A DNA stretch of 39,984 bases, from contig JADZBA010000179.1 in NCBI GenBank assembly GCA_020852355.1, positions 1-39,984 on the forward strand. The letters run 5' to 3'. The stretch is from Alphaproteobacteria bacterium. GTDB taxonomy: Bacteria > Pseudomonadota > Alphaproteobacteria > ATCC43930 > Allostellaceae. Positions 1 through 9,258 of this stretch are shown here, one piece after another. The position numbers and the translations under genes are program-made. Numbering within the stretch: position 1 is the stretch's first letter; each line of letters opens with the position of its first letter. Below the pieces are notes generated by a model that saw only the letters and a list, made by a program, of their open reading frames with translations, was not told the DNA's origin and made no database searches.

Positions 1-2617
1 AGAAGCGGGCGATCAGCGCCCGCAGCAGCAGCGCCTGCGCGAGGCTCATCTCGGCGTGCGGCGGCATCTCGAAGGCGCGGAACTCGACCAGCCCGAGCCG
101 GCCGGTCGGGCCGTCGGGCGAGTAGAGTTTGTCGATGCAGATCTCGGTGCGGTGGGTGTTGCCGGTGACGTCGACCAGCAGGTTGCGGAAGATGCGGTCG
201 ACCACCCAGGGCGAGATCGGCGCGCCCGAGTCGGGCATCCCGGCGGGCTCGGGCACCTCCGCGAACGCGATCTCCAGCTCGTAGAGGGAATCGAGGCGGG
301 CCTCGTCGATACGCGGCGCCTGGCTGGTCGGCCCGATGAACAGGCCCGAGAACAGGTAGGACATCGCCGGGTGGTTCTGCCAGAAGGCGACGATGCTGCG
401 CAGCAGGTCGGGCCGGCGCAGGAACGGGCTGTCGGGCGGCGTGGCGCCGCCCAGCACGATGTGGTTGCCGCCGCCGGTGCCGGTGTGGCGTCCGTCGATC
501 AGGAACTTCTCGGTGCCCAGGCGCGACTTGCGGGCCTCCTCGTAGAGCGCGGTCGTGACCTCGACCTGCTGGCGCCAGGTCGCGGCGGGATGGATGTTGA
601 CCTCGATCACCCCCGGATCGGGCGTCACCTTGATGACGTCGAGCCGTGGGTCGTAGGGCGGCGTGTAGCCCTCGACATGGATCGCCGCACCGATCTCCGC
701 CGCCGCATCCTCGACCGCGGCGACGAGGTCGAGATAGTCCTCCGCCGTCTCGGTCGGGGGCATGAAGACGCACAGCAGGCCGTCGCGCGGCTCGATCGAG
801 AGCGCGGTGCGCACGCTCGCCCCCTCGAACGGCGGCTCCTGCTCGACGCGGCTGGTGCGCGCCGCCCATTCCGCGCCGCGGATCGACCCCGTGAGATAGG
901 GCTGGCGCGCCGCGTCCGGGTCGGGCAGCGCCGGCAGCGCCTCCATCGGGTCGCGCGGCACGACGCGCGGGTACGCCTCCGGCGGGACCCAGGGCAGCGA
1001 GGCGATCGGCAGGCGGAACCCGATCGGCGAATCGCCCGGCGCCAGGTGGAGGCGCCCGGCGCGGAGCTGCCAGCGCTCCGAGCGCCAGCGGCGCCGGTGG
1101 TCGGGCGCGTTCCAGCACTGCACCGGCAGGACGTAGCCGACCGGCGCGCGCAGCCCGCGCTCGAACACCCGCGCGAGGCGGCCGCGTTCCTCCTGGTCCT
1201 CGATGCGGGAGTCGAACGGGTCGACATTGACCGGCAGCCCGCGCTCCCTGGCCAGGTAGTGCCAGGGGTCCTCGTAGGCGGCGACGGCATTGTCGGGATG
1301 CAGGTCGAGGCGGCGCGCGATCCCCTGGGCCAGGTGCGCCGCATCCGCGATGCCGGCGCTGCGCTCGCCCGCCTCGCAGGCGATGCGCGCGGGGTCGCGC
1401 CACAGCGGCCTTCCGTCGCCGCGCCAGTAGAGCGCGAAGGCCCAGCGCGGCAGGGTCTCGCCGGGATACCACTTGCCCTGCCCATAATGCAGCAGTCCTC
1501 CCGGCGCGAAGCGGTCCTGCAGCCGGCGGATCAGCGTATCGGCGAACGCGCGCTTGGTCGGGCCGACGGCGGCCGTCGTCCATTCCGCGCCGTCCATGTC
1601 GTCGACGGCGACGAAGGTCGGCTCGCCCCCCATGGTGAGGCGCACGTCGCCCTCGGCCAGCAGCGCATCGATGCGCTCGCCCAGCGCGTCGATCGCCCGC
1701 CACTGCGCCTCGTCGTAGGGCTTGGTCACCCGCGGCGTCTCGCGGACGCGGCTGACGCTCATCTCGAAGTCGAAGGCGACCTCGGCCGGCTCGACCGCGC
1801 CGGAGATCGGCGAGGCGGCGGTCGGGTCGGCGGCGCAGGCGAGCGGGATATGGCCCTCGCCGGCGAACAGGCCGGAGGTCGCATCGAGGCCGACCCAGCC
1901 GGCCCCCGGCAGGTAGACTTCGCACCAGGCGTGCAGGTCGGTGAAGTCGTGGTCGGTGCCCGACGGGCCGTCGAGCGCCGCGACGTCGGGCTTGAGCTGG
2001 ATGAGATAGCCCGAGGCGAACCGCGCCGCGAGCCCGAGATGGCGGAGGAGCTGGACCAGCAGCCAGGCCGAATCGCGGCACGAGCCCGCCGCCAGGCGCA
2101 GCGTGTCGTCGGGCGTCTGGATGCCCGGCTCCATGCGGATGAGGTAGGCGACGTCGCGGGCGACGCGCGCGTTCAGCGCGAAGAGGAAGCCGGTGGTCGG
2201 GGTCGGCTCCCGTGATACGCCGGCGAGATAGTCGGCGAAGAGGCTCCCGCATTCCGCGCGCCGCAGGTAGGGTGCCAGATCCTCGCGCAGCTCCGTCGGG
2301 TAGGTGAAGGGAAAGGTCTCGGCCGCCGGCTCGAGGAAGAAGTCGAAGGGGTTGATGACCGCCAGCTCGGCGACGAGATCGACCGTCACCGTGAAATGGT
2401 CGGTCTTGTCCGGCACCACGACGCGCGCCAGCCAGTTCGACTGGGGGTCCTGCTGCCAGTTGAGGAAATGCGGCTCGGGGCTGATCTTCAGCGCGTAGGC
2501 TGCGATCGGCGTGCGGCAGTGCGGCGCCGGGCGGAGCCGGACGATCTGCGGGCCGAGCCCCACCTTGCGGTCGTAGCGATAGCGCGTGACGTGGTGGATG
2601 GCGGCGCGGATCGTCAT
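1..2617 (-). CDS. Transglutaminase-like / DUF2126 large protein (3' end runs off the window)
   Basis: The minus frame is open from ATG 2617 to the window edge, so it is absent from the ORF track. It reads MTIRAAIHHVTRYRYDRKVGLGPQIVRLRPAPHCRTPI..., with transglutaminase core GSCRDSAWLLVQLLRHLGLAARFASGYLIQL...DLHAWCEVYLPGAGWVGLDATSGLFAGEGHIPLA and DUF2126-like LTMGGEPTFV...HTGTGGGNHIVLGG. Confidence 0.9.
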   Translation of the reverse strand, partial: MTIRAAIHHVTRYRYDRKVGLGPQIVRLRPAPHCRTPIAAYALKISPEPHFLNWQQDPQSNWLARVVVPDKTDHFTVTVDLVAELAVINPFDFFLEPAAETFPFTYPTELREDLAPYLRRAECGSLFADYLAGVSREPTPTTGFLFALNARVARDVAYLIRMEPGIQTPDDTLRLAAGSCRDSAWLLVQLLRHLGLAARFASGYLIQLKPDVAALDGPSGTDHDFTDLHAWCEVYLPGAGWVGLDATSGLFAGEGHIPLACAADPTAASPISGAVEPAEVAFDFEMSVSRVRETPRVTKPYDEAQWRAIDALGERIDALLAEGDVRLTMGGEPTFVAVDDMDGAEWTTAAVGPTKRAFADTLIRRLQDRFAPGGLLHYGQGKWYPGETLPRWAFALYWRGDGRPLWRDPARIACEAGERSAGIADAAHLAQGIARRLDLHPDNAVAAYEDPWHYLARERGLPVNVDPFDSRIEDQEERGRLARVFERGLRAPVGYVLPVQCWNAPDHRRRWRSERWQLRAGRLHLAPGDSPIGFRLPIASLPWVPPEAYPRVVPRDPMEALPALPDPDAARQPYLTGSIRGAEWAARTSRVEQEPPFEGASVRTALSIEPRDGLLCVFMPPTETAEDYLDLVAAVEDAAAEIGAAIHVEGYTPPYDPRLDVIKVTPDPGVIEVNIHPAATWRQQVEVTTALYEEARKSRLGTEKFLIDGRHTGTGGGNHIVLGGATPPDSPFLRRPDLLRSIVAFWQNHPAMSYLFSGLFIGPTSQAPRIDEARLDSLYELEIAFAEVPEPAGMPDSGAPISPWVVDRIFRNLLVDVTGNTHRTEICIDKLYSPDGPTGRLGLVEFRAFEMPPHAEMSLAQALLLRALIARF

Positions 2618-2740
2618 GAAACCGCAGTATGGAGCGCGCGAGGCATATGTCCCTACCGGAAATTGCCGGCGGGAACGTGCATCAAGCGTGCCGGGCGGGA
2701 GCGCAAGGCGGCATGGCTTCCGCTCGTCGCGGCCAGTGAA

Positions 2741-2778
2741 GCGCCCCCTCTCCGCCCTTCAGGGCGGAGAGGGGGCGC
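2741..2778. repeat. Perfect long inverted repeat / hairpin, 18-nt arms, downstream of an SBP gene
   Basis: GCGCCCCCTCTCCGCCCT-TC-AGGGCGGAGAGGGGGCGC; arms are exact reverse complements. No strong T-tract on either side. Confidence 0.9.
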
Positions 2779-2820
2779 CGCACGCCCGCGCGTCTCTCGC
2801 CTCCGTCCTCTGCGGACCGA

Positions 2821-4392
2821 TCACTTCGCCGCCGGCTTCGCCTGCATGGCCATCGTCCATTCGTCGGCACGCGGCGCGTAGATGAAGCCCTTGCGGGTGG
2901 CGACGGCGGTCATCTGGGTGTGCAGGGGGATGTAGCCGCCGTCCTCGATGGCGGTCCGCATGGCGCCCTGCATCAGCTTGAGCCGCACGACCGGATCCAT
3001 CGTCGTCGTCGCTTCCTCGACTTGGCGGTCGACCTCGGCCGAGGCGTAGCTGCCGCTGTTGTACGCGCCGTAGCCGCGCCGGCCGTCGATCGAATGGAGG
3101 ATGCCGGTCAGCGCCCCGGTCGAATCGCCGGTCGACGAGCTGCCCCAGCCCATCAGCATCATCGGCACCGTCGACTCCCCCGCCTTGACCTTGCCGAAAT
3201 AGACGTTCGACGGGAAGGTCTCGACCTTCATGGCGATGCCGATGCGCGACCACATCTGGGCCGCCGCCTGGCAGATCGCGGCGTCGTTGACGTAGCGGTC
3301 GGTCGAGCATGAGACGGTCATGCCGAAGCCGTCGGGCCAGCCGGCCTCGGCCAGCAGCGCCTTGGCCCGGTCGGGGTCGTAGGCGGGCAGCGGGATGGCG
3401 GGATCGTAGCCGAAGAAGCCCTCGGGGACGAGCTGTCCGGCCGGCGCGGCGAAGTTCTCCATGGTGCGCTCGACCAGGGCCTTGCGGTTCAGCGCGAGCG
3501 ACAGCGCCCGGCGCACCCGCACGTCCTTGAGCGGATTGCGGTCGAGCGGCTGGCCTGCCTTGGTGGTGAGCGCGGGCAGCGTGTCCGGGCCGACGTTCGG
3601 CACGAAGTAGATGACGCGGTCGGACGGCCGCATGAACAGGTTGACGCGCGCGTCCGACTTGAGCCGCGGCAGGTCGGCGGTCGGCACGTAGTCGATCACG
3701 TCGACGTCGCCCGCCAGCAGGGCGGCGACGCGGGCCGCGGCATTCGGGCTGAAGCGGAAGGTGATCTTGTCCCAGGCGGCCGGCGGGCCGCGATGGTCGG
3801 GATTGCGCACCAGCTCCAGCTTCTCGCCGCGGGCGTAGCTCGCGAACTTGTAGGGGCCGGTGCCGATCGTCGCCTTGCCCGAGGCGAAGTCGGGGGGCGT
3901 CGCCCCGGCCGCCGCCTTGTGCGAGACGATCGCCATGATGGTGAACTGGTTGGGCAGGATCGGGTTGGGCTTGTCGGTGCGGAAGATCACCGTGTAGGGG
4001 TCGGGTGCCTCGGTCGCGACGACCGAGCGCAGCGCGCCGGTATAGGGGTTCGGGTTGTTGGCCAGCGACGGCACGCGCTTGACCGTGAACAGCACGTCCT
4101 CGGCGGTGAAGTCCTGGCCGTCGTGGAACTTGACGCCGTGGCGCAGCTTGAACTCCCACGTCGTGGCGTCGATCGCCTTCCAGCTCTCGGCGAGGCCGGG
4201 GCTCGGCTGCGAATCGACGGTCCGCGCCACCAGCGGCTCGAAGATGTGCTGGGCGTAGGCCATGTTGGTCGAGAGATAGAGGAAGTGCGGATCGAGCGAC
4301 GGGTCGAAGCGCGCGCCGATCGTCAGATCGGCCGCCGCCGCCGGCGCCGTCAGCCCGGCCGCGACCAGCGCGGCGCCGAGTAGCTTCTTCAT
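2821..4392 (-). CDS. ABC transporter substrate-binding protein, SBP_bac_5 (peptide/nickel) family
   Basis: Signal peptide MKKLLGAALVAAGLTAPAAAA; family motifs LAESWKAIDATTWEFKLRHGVKFHDGQDFTAEDV and GTGPYKF. Start ATG 4392 overlaps the upstream dipeptidase stop (ATGA). Confidence 0.9.
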   Translation of the reverse strand: MKKLLGAALVAAGLTAPAAAADLTIGARFDPSLDPHFLYLSTNMAYAQHIFEPLVARTVDSQPSPGLAESWKAIDATTWEFKLRHGVKFHDGQDFTAEDVLFTVKRVPSLANNPNPYTGALRSVVATEAPDPYTVIFRTDKPNPILPNQFTIMAIVSHKAAAGATPPDFASGKATIGTGPYKFASYARGEKLELVRNPDHRGPPAAWDKITFRFSPNAAARVAALLAGDVDVIDYVPTADLPRLKSDARVNLFMRPSDRVIYFVPNVGPDTLPALTTKAGQPLDRNPLKDVRVRRALSLALNRKALVERTMENFAAPAGQLVPEGFFGYDPAIPLPAYDPDRAKALLAEAGWPDGFGMTVSCSTDRYVNDAAICQAAAQMWSRIGIAMKVETFPSNVYFGKVKAGESTVPMMLMGWGSSSTGDSTGALTGILHSIDGRRGYGAYNSGSYASAEVDRQVEEATTTMDPVVRLKLMQGAMRTAIEDGGYIPLHTQMTAVATRKGFIYAPRADEWTMAMQAKPAAK

Positions 4393-5435
4393 CCCTGTGT
4401 CCTCCCCTTGTCGGCCGGCCGCCACACCTGCCGGGCGACCCGCAGCCAGTTCTCCCCCAGGATCTTGCGCACGTCCCCCTCGGCCAGGCCACCGGCCAGG
4501 AGCGCCTCCGTCACCTCCGGCACCTGCTCCGGCTGGAAGAAGCGCGGCACCTTGGCGCGATCGTAGCCACTGCTCGCCGGAAAGCGCGCCGCCGTGCCGC
4601 GGATCAGCACGTTGGTCAGCGTCTCCGGATCATAGACGAAGTCGAGGCCGAGCCCGACATGGTCCGGGCCGACGAGGTCGACGCAGTAGCGCAGGTGCTT
4701 CAGGAACAGCTCGACCGTCGGCTCGCCGCCGAGGAACAGGTCGAGCCCGTTGATGCCGACGACGCCCCCCGTCGCGGCGCAGGCGCGGATCTGGTCGTCC
4801 TTGATGTTGCGCTCGTGATCGTGGATCGCCCGCGGGTTGGAGTGCGAGAAGATCACCGGCGCCGAGGACGCCTCGATCGCATCCATCGAGCTGCGGTACC
4901 CGACATGGGTCACGTCGACCAGCATGCCGACGCGGTTCATCTCCTCGACGAGCGCGATGCCGTAGCGGCTGAGGCCGGCGTCGGTGCGCTCGTGGCAGCC
5001 GTCGGCCGCGTAGTTGCGCATGTTGTAGGCGAGCAGCATCAGCCGCACGCCGAGGTCGTAGAAGAGAGCGACGTTCTCGACGCGACCCTCCAGCGGGTTC
5101 GATCCCTGGAACTGGAAGATGACGGCGAGCTTGCCCTCGCGCTTGGCGCGCAGCACGTCGTCGACCGTGTCGACGAGAACGAAGGCGTCCGGCCGCTCGA
5201 GGAAGAAGCGGCGCTCCTTGGCGAGCGAGGCCATCGCCTCGGCGAAGCCCGTGCGGTCCTGCGCGGCGGTGAGCGCGACCAGCGTGTAGCCGGACGCGCG
5301 CAGCCGGTCGAGCGTGCCCGGCTTCAGCTCGGCGCGCTGGGCGTAGTCGCCCCAGGGCATCGTCATGTCGACGACCAGGGCGTCGCGGTGCAGGGCCTGC
5401 GCCGCCATGGGCGCTGCGGTCGCGATGGCGCTCAT
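4389..5435 (-). CDS. Membrane dipeptidase (peptidase M19, renal dipeptidase family)
   Basis: RDALVVDMTMPWGDY..., EGKLAVIFQFQGSNPLEG, YNMRNYAADGCHERTDAGLSRYG, VDVTHVGYRSSMDAIEASSAPVIFSHSNPRAI, GPDHVGLGLDFVYDPE, KILGENWLRV. Confidence 0.92.
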   Translation of the reverse strand: MSAIATAAPMAAQALHRDALVVDMTMPWGDYAQRAELKPGTLDRLRASGYTLVALTAAQDRTGFAEAMASLAKERRFFLERPDAFVLVDTVDDVLRAKREGKLAVIFQFQGSNPLEGRVENVALFYDLGVRLMLLAYNMRNYAADGCHERTDAGLSRYGIALVEEMNRVGMLVDVTHVGYRSSMDAIEASSAPVIFSHSNPRAIHDHERNIKDDQIRACAATGGVVGINGLDLFLGGEPTVELFLKHLRYCVDLVGPDHVGLGLDFVYDPETLTNVLIRGTAARFPASSGYDRAKVPRFFQPEQVPEVTEALLAGGLAEGDVRKILGENWLRVARQVWRPADKGRTQG

Positions 5436-5460
5436 TCAACCTCCCGGCTATGGTGATTAC

Positions 5461-5476
5461 CGTACACAACTGTATG
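5461..5476. promoter_or_regulatory. Candidate TetR-family operator between the divergent dipeptidase and cocE-like genes
   Basis: CGTACACAACTGTATG; matches 13/16 positions with the reverse complement of the palindrome at 7969-7984. Confidence 0.5.
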
Positions 5477-5507
5477 GAGCGCGGGCAAGCCGCTCCGGGG
5501 AGAGTCC

Positions 5508-7349
5508 ATGTCGGACAGCGCACGCGGCTCGAATGCCTGGCGGATGACGCCGGCGGACTATCTGGCGACGCGGCCGAAGACGGCGGCGGGCGGCATCGCG
5601 CGGCGCTCGCTGCACGTCGCGATGCGCGACGGGGTGCGTCTGGCGGTCGACGTGCACCTGCCGGAGGCATCGCCGCCGGGGACGCGGCATCCGACGGTGG
5701 TGCTGTTCACGCCCTACTACCGCCGCTTCCGGCTGGCCGACGGCGCGCCGGCGCGCACCGAGGCGAGCCCGAGCTACGCCGTCTACCGCGACTTCTTCGT
5801 GCCCTACGGCTATGCCGTGGTCATCGTCGACGTGCGCGGTACCGGCGCCTCGTTCGGGGCGCGCATCGGCTTCCGCTCGCCGGAGGAGCGGCTCGACTAC
5901 CACGACACCGTCGACTGGATCGCGCGCCAGCCCTGGAGCGACGGGCGGGTCGGCATCACCGGCATCTCCTATGTCGGCGCCGCCGCCGACTTCGCCGCGT
6001 CGACCGGCCATCCCGCGATCCGGGCGGTGATGCCGACCTTCTCGGTCTGGGACACCTGGGGCGACATGTTCTACCCCGGCGGCCTGCTCTACATCGGGAT
6101 GATCGGCGGCTACGGCCGGATGATCGAGGCGCTCGATCTCGACCGCCGCGACGTGCTGCAGGAGTTCGCCTACTTCGCCGGCCCGCACTATGCCGGCCCG
6201 GCGCCGGTCGACGACGACGCCGATGGCACGCAGGTGACGGCGGCGATCGCCGAGCACGCCGCCAATTTCGACACCACCGCCTTCGTGACGCAGCTCACGG
6301 CGCGCGATGGCGTGTTCGGCCACGACCCCGACTTCGGCGCGCCGACCGTGGCCCCGCGCACCTACATGGACGGGATCGACCCCACGCTCCCCCACTACGG
6401 GGTGTCGGGCTGGATGGACGGCGCCGGCTACACCAACGCCGCGACCGCCCGCTTCCGCGCGCTGCGCAACACTGAGAAGCGCCTGCTGCTCGGCCCCTGG
6501 GACCATGGCGCGCGGACCAACGTCAGCCCCGGCCGCGACGGTCCGCGCCCGCGCTTCGAGATGCACGCGGAGATGCTGCGCTTCTTCGACCAGCACGTCG
6601 CCGGCATCGAGACCGGCCTCGCGGACGAGCCGCCTGTGCGCTACTTCACGATGATCGAGGAGAAGTGGAAGGCGGCCGCGGCGTGGCCGCCGCCCGCAGC
6701 CGCCACGACGCTGTTCCTCGCCGCCGACGGCGCGCTCGCCGCCGCCGCTCCGGCATCGGACGGCGGCGCCGACGCGTACCGCACCGACCACGCCATCGGC
6801 ACCGGGTCGCACACCCGCTACGAGCGCATCGCCGGCCAGCCGGTCGAGGAATACTACCCCGACTGGCACGGTCGCGACGCCCGCATGGCGACCTGGACCG
6901 GCCCCGTGCTCGAACGCGCGACCGAGGTGACCGGCCATCCGGTCGCCCGCATCTGGCTCGCCTCGGAGGCGCGCGACGCGGCGGTGATCCTCTATCTCGA
7001 GGACGTCGCTCCGGACGGGCGGACGCGCTACGTCACCGAGGGAATGCTGCGCGCCCGCTACCGCGGCGTGGCGCCGGCGCCGGCGAACTACGCCCAGGTC
7101 GGCCCCTGGCATCCCTGCGGCACGGCCGACGCGGCACCGCTGGAGCCGGGCGTGCCCGCCCTGCTGGAGATCGCGCTGATGCCGACCTCATGGCTGTTCG
7201 GGAAGGGACACCGCGTCCGCTTGGCGCTGGCCGCCGCCGACCGCGATCACTTGGCGCGCCTGCCCTTCGGGCGCTCGCCGGTCCTCACGGTCTTCCGCAA
7301 CCGCGAGCGGCCGTCGTCGCTGACGCTGCCGGTGATGCCGCGGACGTGA
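5508..7349 (+). CDS. CocE/NonD family hydrolase (X-Pro dipeptidyl-peptidase-like)
   Basis: MRDGVRLAVDVHLPEA, VDVRGTGASFG, WIARQPWSDGRVGITGISYVGAAADFAA, LLLGPWDHGA, GHRVRLALAAADRDH. SD GGGGAGAG upstream of ATG 5508. Confidence 0.92.
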   Translation: MSDSARGSNAWRMTPADYLATRPKTAAGGIARRSLHVAMRDGVRLAVDVHLPEASPPGTRHPTVVLFTPYYRRFRLADGAPARTEASPSYAVYRDFFVPYGYAVVIVDVRGTGASFGARIGFRSPEERLDYHDTVDWIARQPWSDGRVGITGISYVGAAADFAASTGHPAIRAVMPTFSVWDTWGDMFYPGGLLYIGMIGGYGRMIEALDLDRRDVLQEFAYFAGPHYAGPAPVDDDADGTQVTAAIAEHAANFDTTAFVTQLTARDGVFGHDPDFGAPTVAPRTYMDGIDPTLPHYGVSGWMDGAGYTNAATARFRALRNTEKRLLLGPWDHGARTNVSPGRDGPRPRFEMHAEMLRFFDQHVAGIETGLADEPPVRYFTMIEEKWKAAAAWPPPAAATTLFLAADGALAAAAPASDGGADAYRTDHAIGTGSHTRYERIAGQPVEEYYPDWHGRDARMATWTGPVLERATEVTGHPVARIWLASEARDAAVILYLEDVAPDGRTRYVTEGMLRARYRGVAPAPANYAQVGPWHPCGTADAAPLEPGVPALLEIALMPTSWLFGKGHRVRLALAAADRDHLARLPFGRSPVLTVFRNRERPSSLTLPVMPRT

Positions 7350-7942
7350 GGCGGCATCTCGAGGCCGGTCAGCGCGCGGTAGTAGTAGGGCATCAGGTCG
7401 AGCCGGCGGGCGTGCGGCTCGCGGATGGCGAGCGCGTAGTAGCCGACCTGGTGGAAATAGGCGACGCGCGCACGCACGAAGGCGTCGGTGCCGGCATAGC
7501 CGAGATCGGCGAAGATGCCGGCGAGCAGCGCGATGCGCCGGTCGTCGATCCGGCGCACCGCCGCCGCGGCGGCCGGCGCGTGCCGCGCCCAGTCGCGCAC
7601 GGCGGCGTCGTAGGCCGGGCTGAAGGCGACCTCGTCGATCCACAGGCGCACGAGGGCGGCGAAGCGCGCGTGCCCATCCGGCCCGGCCGCCGCCACCGCC
7701 TGCTCCATCGGCGCGGTGTTGGTCGCCTCCCAGTGGCGCAGCAGCGCCTCCAGGAGCTCGGAGCGGCCGACGAAGTGCCAGTAGAAGCTGCCGCGGGTGA
7801 CTCCGAGGCCCGCGGCCAGCCGGTCGACCTTGACGGAAGCGATACCTCCTGCCACGAGGGCGCCCCGCGCCGCCTCGATCCAGTCGGCGCGGACCAGCCG
7901 CTGTCCCCGCGCCGTGCCGCCGCCCTCCGAGCCGTCCCGCAT
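7247..7942 (-). CDS. TetR/AcrR family transcriptional regulator
   Basis: N-terminal HTH: DWIEAARGALVAGGIASVKVDRLAAGLGVTRGSFYWHFVGRSELLEALLRHWE. Divergent from the sox operon. Confidence 0.9.
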   Translation of the reverse strand: MRDGSEGGGTARGQRLVRADWIEAARGALVAGGIASVKVDRLAAGLGVTRGSFYWHFVGRSELLEALLRHWEATNTAPMEQAVAAAGPDGHARFAALVRLWIDEVAFSPAYDAAVRDWARHAPAAAAAVRRIDDRRIALLAGIFADLGYAGTDAFVRARVAYFHQVGYYALAIREPHARRLDLMPYYYRALTGLEMPPHVRGITGSVSDDGRSRLRKTVRTGERPKGRRAK

Positions 7943-7968
7943 CGCCGTTCACTTCGCTCCGTCGCTGC

Positions 7969-7984
7969 CATACAGTGTTGTATG
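7969..7984. promoter_or_regulatory. Candidate TetR operator (CATACA-N4-TGTATG)
   Basis: CATACAGTGTTGTATG in the intergenic gap between the tetR start (7942, -) and soxB-like start; perfect 6-bp arms. Confidence 0.6.
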
Positions 7985-8001
7985 CAAACGGGTCTCGTCC
8001 A

Positions 8002-9258
8002 TTGCCCCGCCTCGCCTACTCCGCCTTCTCGCTGCTCCGCCAGGGCCTGAACCGCCATCGCGGCTGGCCGGCCGCCTGGCGCACGCCCGAGCCCAAGGCG
8101 CACTACGCCGCAATCGTCGTGGGCGGCGGCGGGCACGGGCTGGCGACCGCCTACTATCTCGCCAGGAATCACGGCGTGACCGACGTGGCGGTGCTCGAGC
8201 GCGGCTGGCTCGGCGGCGGGAACACCGGGCGCAACACCACCGTCGTGCGCTCGAACTACTATTTCCCGGCGAGCGGTGCGCTCTACGACCTCGCGCTTAA
8301 GCTCTACGAGGGTCTGTCCCGCGACCTCAACTTCAACATCATGCTGTCGCAGCGCGGCATGCTGATGCTGGCGCACAGCGCCCACGAGCTGGAGTTCGCG
8401 CGCCGCACCGTCAACGCCATCCGGCGCAACGGCATCGACTGCACGCTGCTCGACCGCGACCAGGTGCGCCGCCGCCTGCCGATCCTCGACATGTCGCCCG
8501 ATGCGCGCTTCCCCGTGGTCGGCGGCTATCGCCAGGCCCGGGCCGGCGTCGCCCGTCACGACGCCGTCGCCTGGGGCTACGCCCGGGCCGCCGACGCGCG
8601 CGGCGTCGATATCATCCAGAACTGCGAGGTCCTCGGCTTCATCTTCGAGGGCGGGCGCGTCGTCGGCGTCGAGACCTCGCGGGGCGCCATCCGCGCCGAC
8701 CGCGTCGGCCTCGCCGTCGCCGGCCATTCCGGCGTGCTCGCGGCCAAGGCCGGCTTCCGCCTGCCGATCACCAGCTACGCCCTGCAGGCCTTCGTGTCCG
8801 AGCCGATCAAGCCGATCCTGCACGAGGTCGTGCTGTCGTCGGCGACCGGCGTCTATGTCAGCCAGTCCGACAAGGGCGAGCTGGTCGTCGGCGGCGGCCT
8901 CGACCTCCATCCCTCCTATTCGCAGCGCGGCAACCTGCCCGTCGTCGAGGGCGTGATGTCCGGCCTCGTCGGCATGTTCCCCTGCTTCGCCAACCTGCGC
9001 ATGATGCGGAGCTGGGGCGGCATCGTCGACGTCGTCCACGATTCGAGCCCGATCATCGGCCCCGCGCCGGTGCCGGGGCTCTATCTCGACTGCGGCTGGG
9101 GCACCGGCGGCTTCAAGGCGATCCCGGCCGGCGGCACGCTGCTGGCCCACGTCATGGCCACCGGCGAGCAGCACCCCATCGCCCGCCCGTTCGGCCTGGA
9201 GCGCTTCCGCACCGGCGCGCTGGTCGACGAGGCGGCTGCTTCCGGGATCGCCCACTGA
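8002..9258 (+). CDS. soxB: Sarcosine oxidase subunit beta family FAD-dependent oxidoreductase
   Basis: LPRLAYSAFSLLRQGLNRHRGW...YAAIVVGGGGHGLATAYYLARNHGVTDVAVLERGWLGGGNTGRNTTVVRSNYY; GVARHDAVAWGYARAAD keeps the His I associate with covalent FMN. TTG 8002 gives the family-typical N terminus; the ORF track uses GTG 7975. Confidence 0.92.
   Translation: MPRLAYSAFSLLRQGLNRHRGWPAAWRTPEPKAHYAAIVVGGGGHGLATAYYLARNHGVTDVAVLERGWLGGGNTGRNTTVVRSNYYFPASGALYDLALKLYEGLSRDLNFNIMLSQRGMLMLAHSAHELEFARRTVNAIRRNGIDCTLLDRDQVRRRLPILDMSPDARFPVVGGYRQARAGVARHDAVAWGYARAADARGVDIIQNCEVLGFIFEGGRVVGVETSRGAIRADRVGLAVAGHSGVLAAKAGFRLPITSYALQAFVSEPIKPILHEVVLSSATGVYVSQSDKGELVVGGGLDLHPSYSQRGNLPVVEGVMSGLVGMFPCFANLRMMRSWGGIVDVVHDSSPIIGPAPVPGLYLDCGWGTGGFKAIPAGGTLLAHVMATGEQHPIARPFGLERFRTGALVDEAAASGIAH

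Noticed and set aside
56-2215. 719-aa plus-strand ORF
   Set aside because: Antisense shadow of the transglutaminase/DUF2126 gene. The true gene is the open minus frame from 2617, missing from the ORF track because it has no stop inside the window.
2586-2885. Small plus-strand ORFs across the 2.6-2.9 kb gap
   Set aside because: Translations such as PLSALQGGEGA come from the palindromic hairpin, not from a protein gene.
5092-5110. tRNA T-arm-like GGTTCGATCCC
   Set aside because: Lies inside the dipeptidase coding sequence (encodes QGSNP) with no surrounding cloverleaf recognised.
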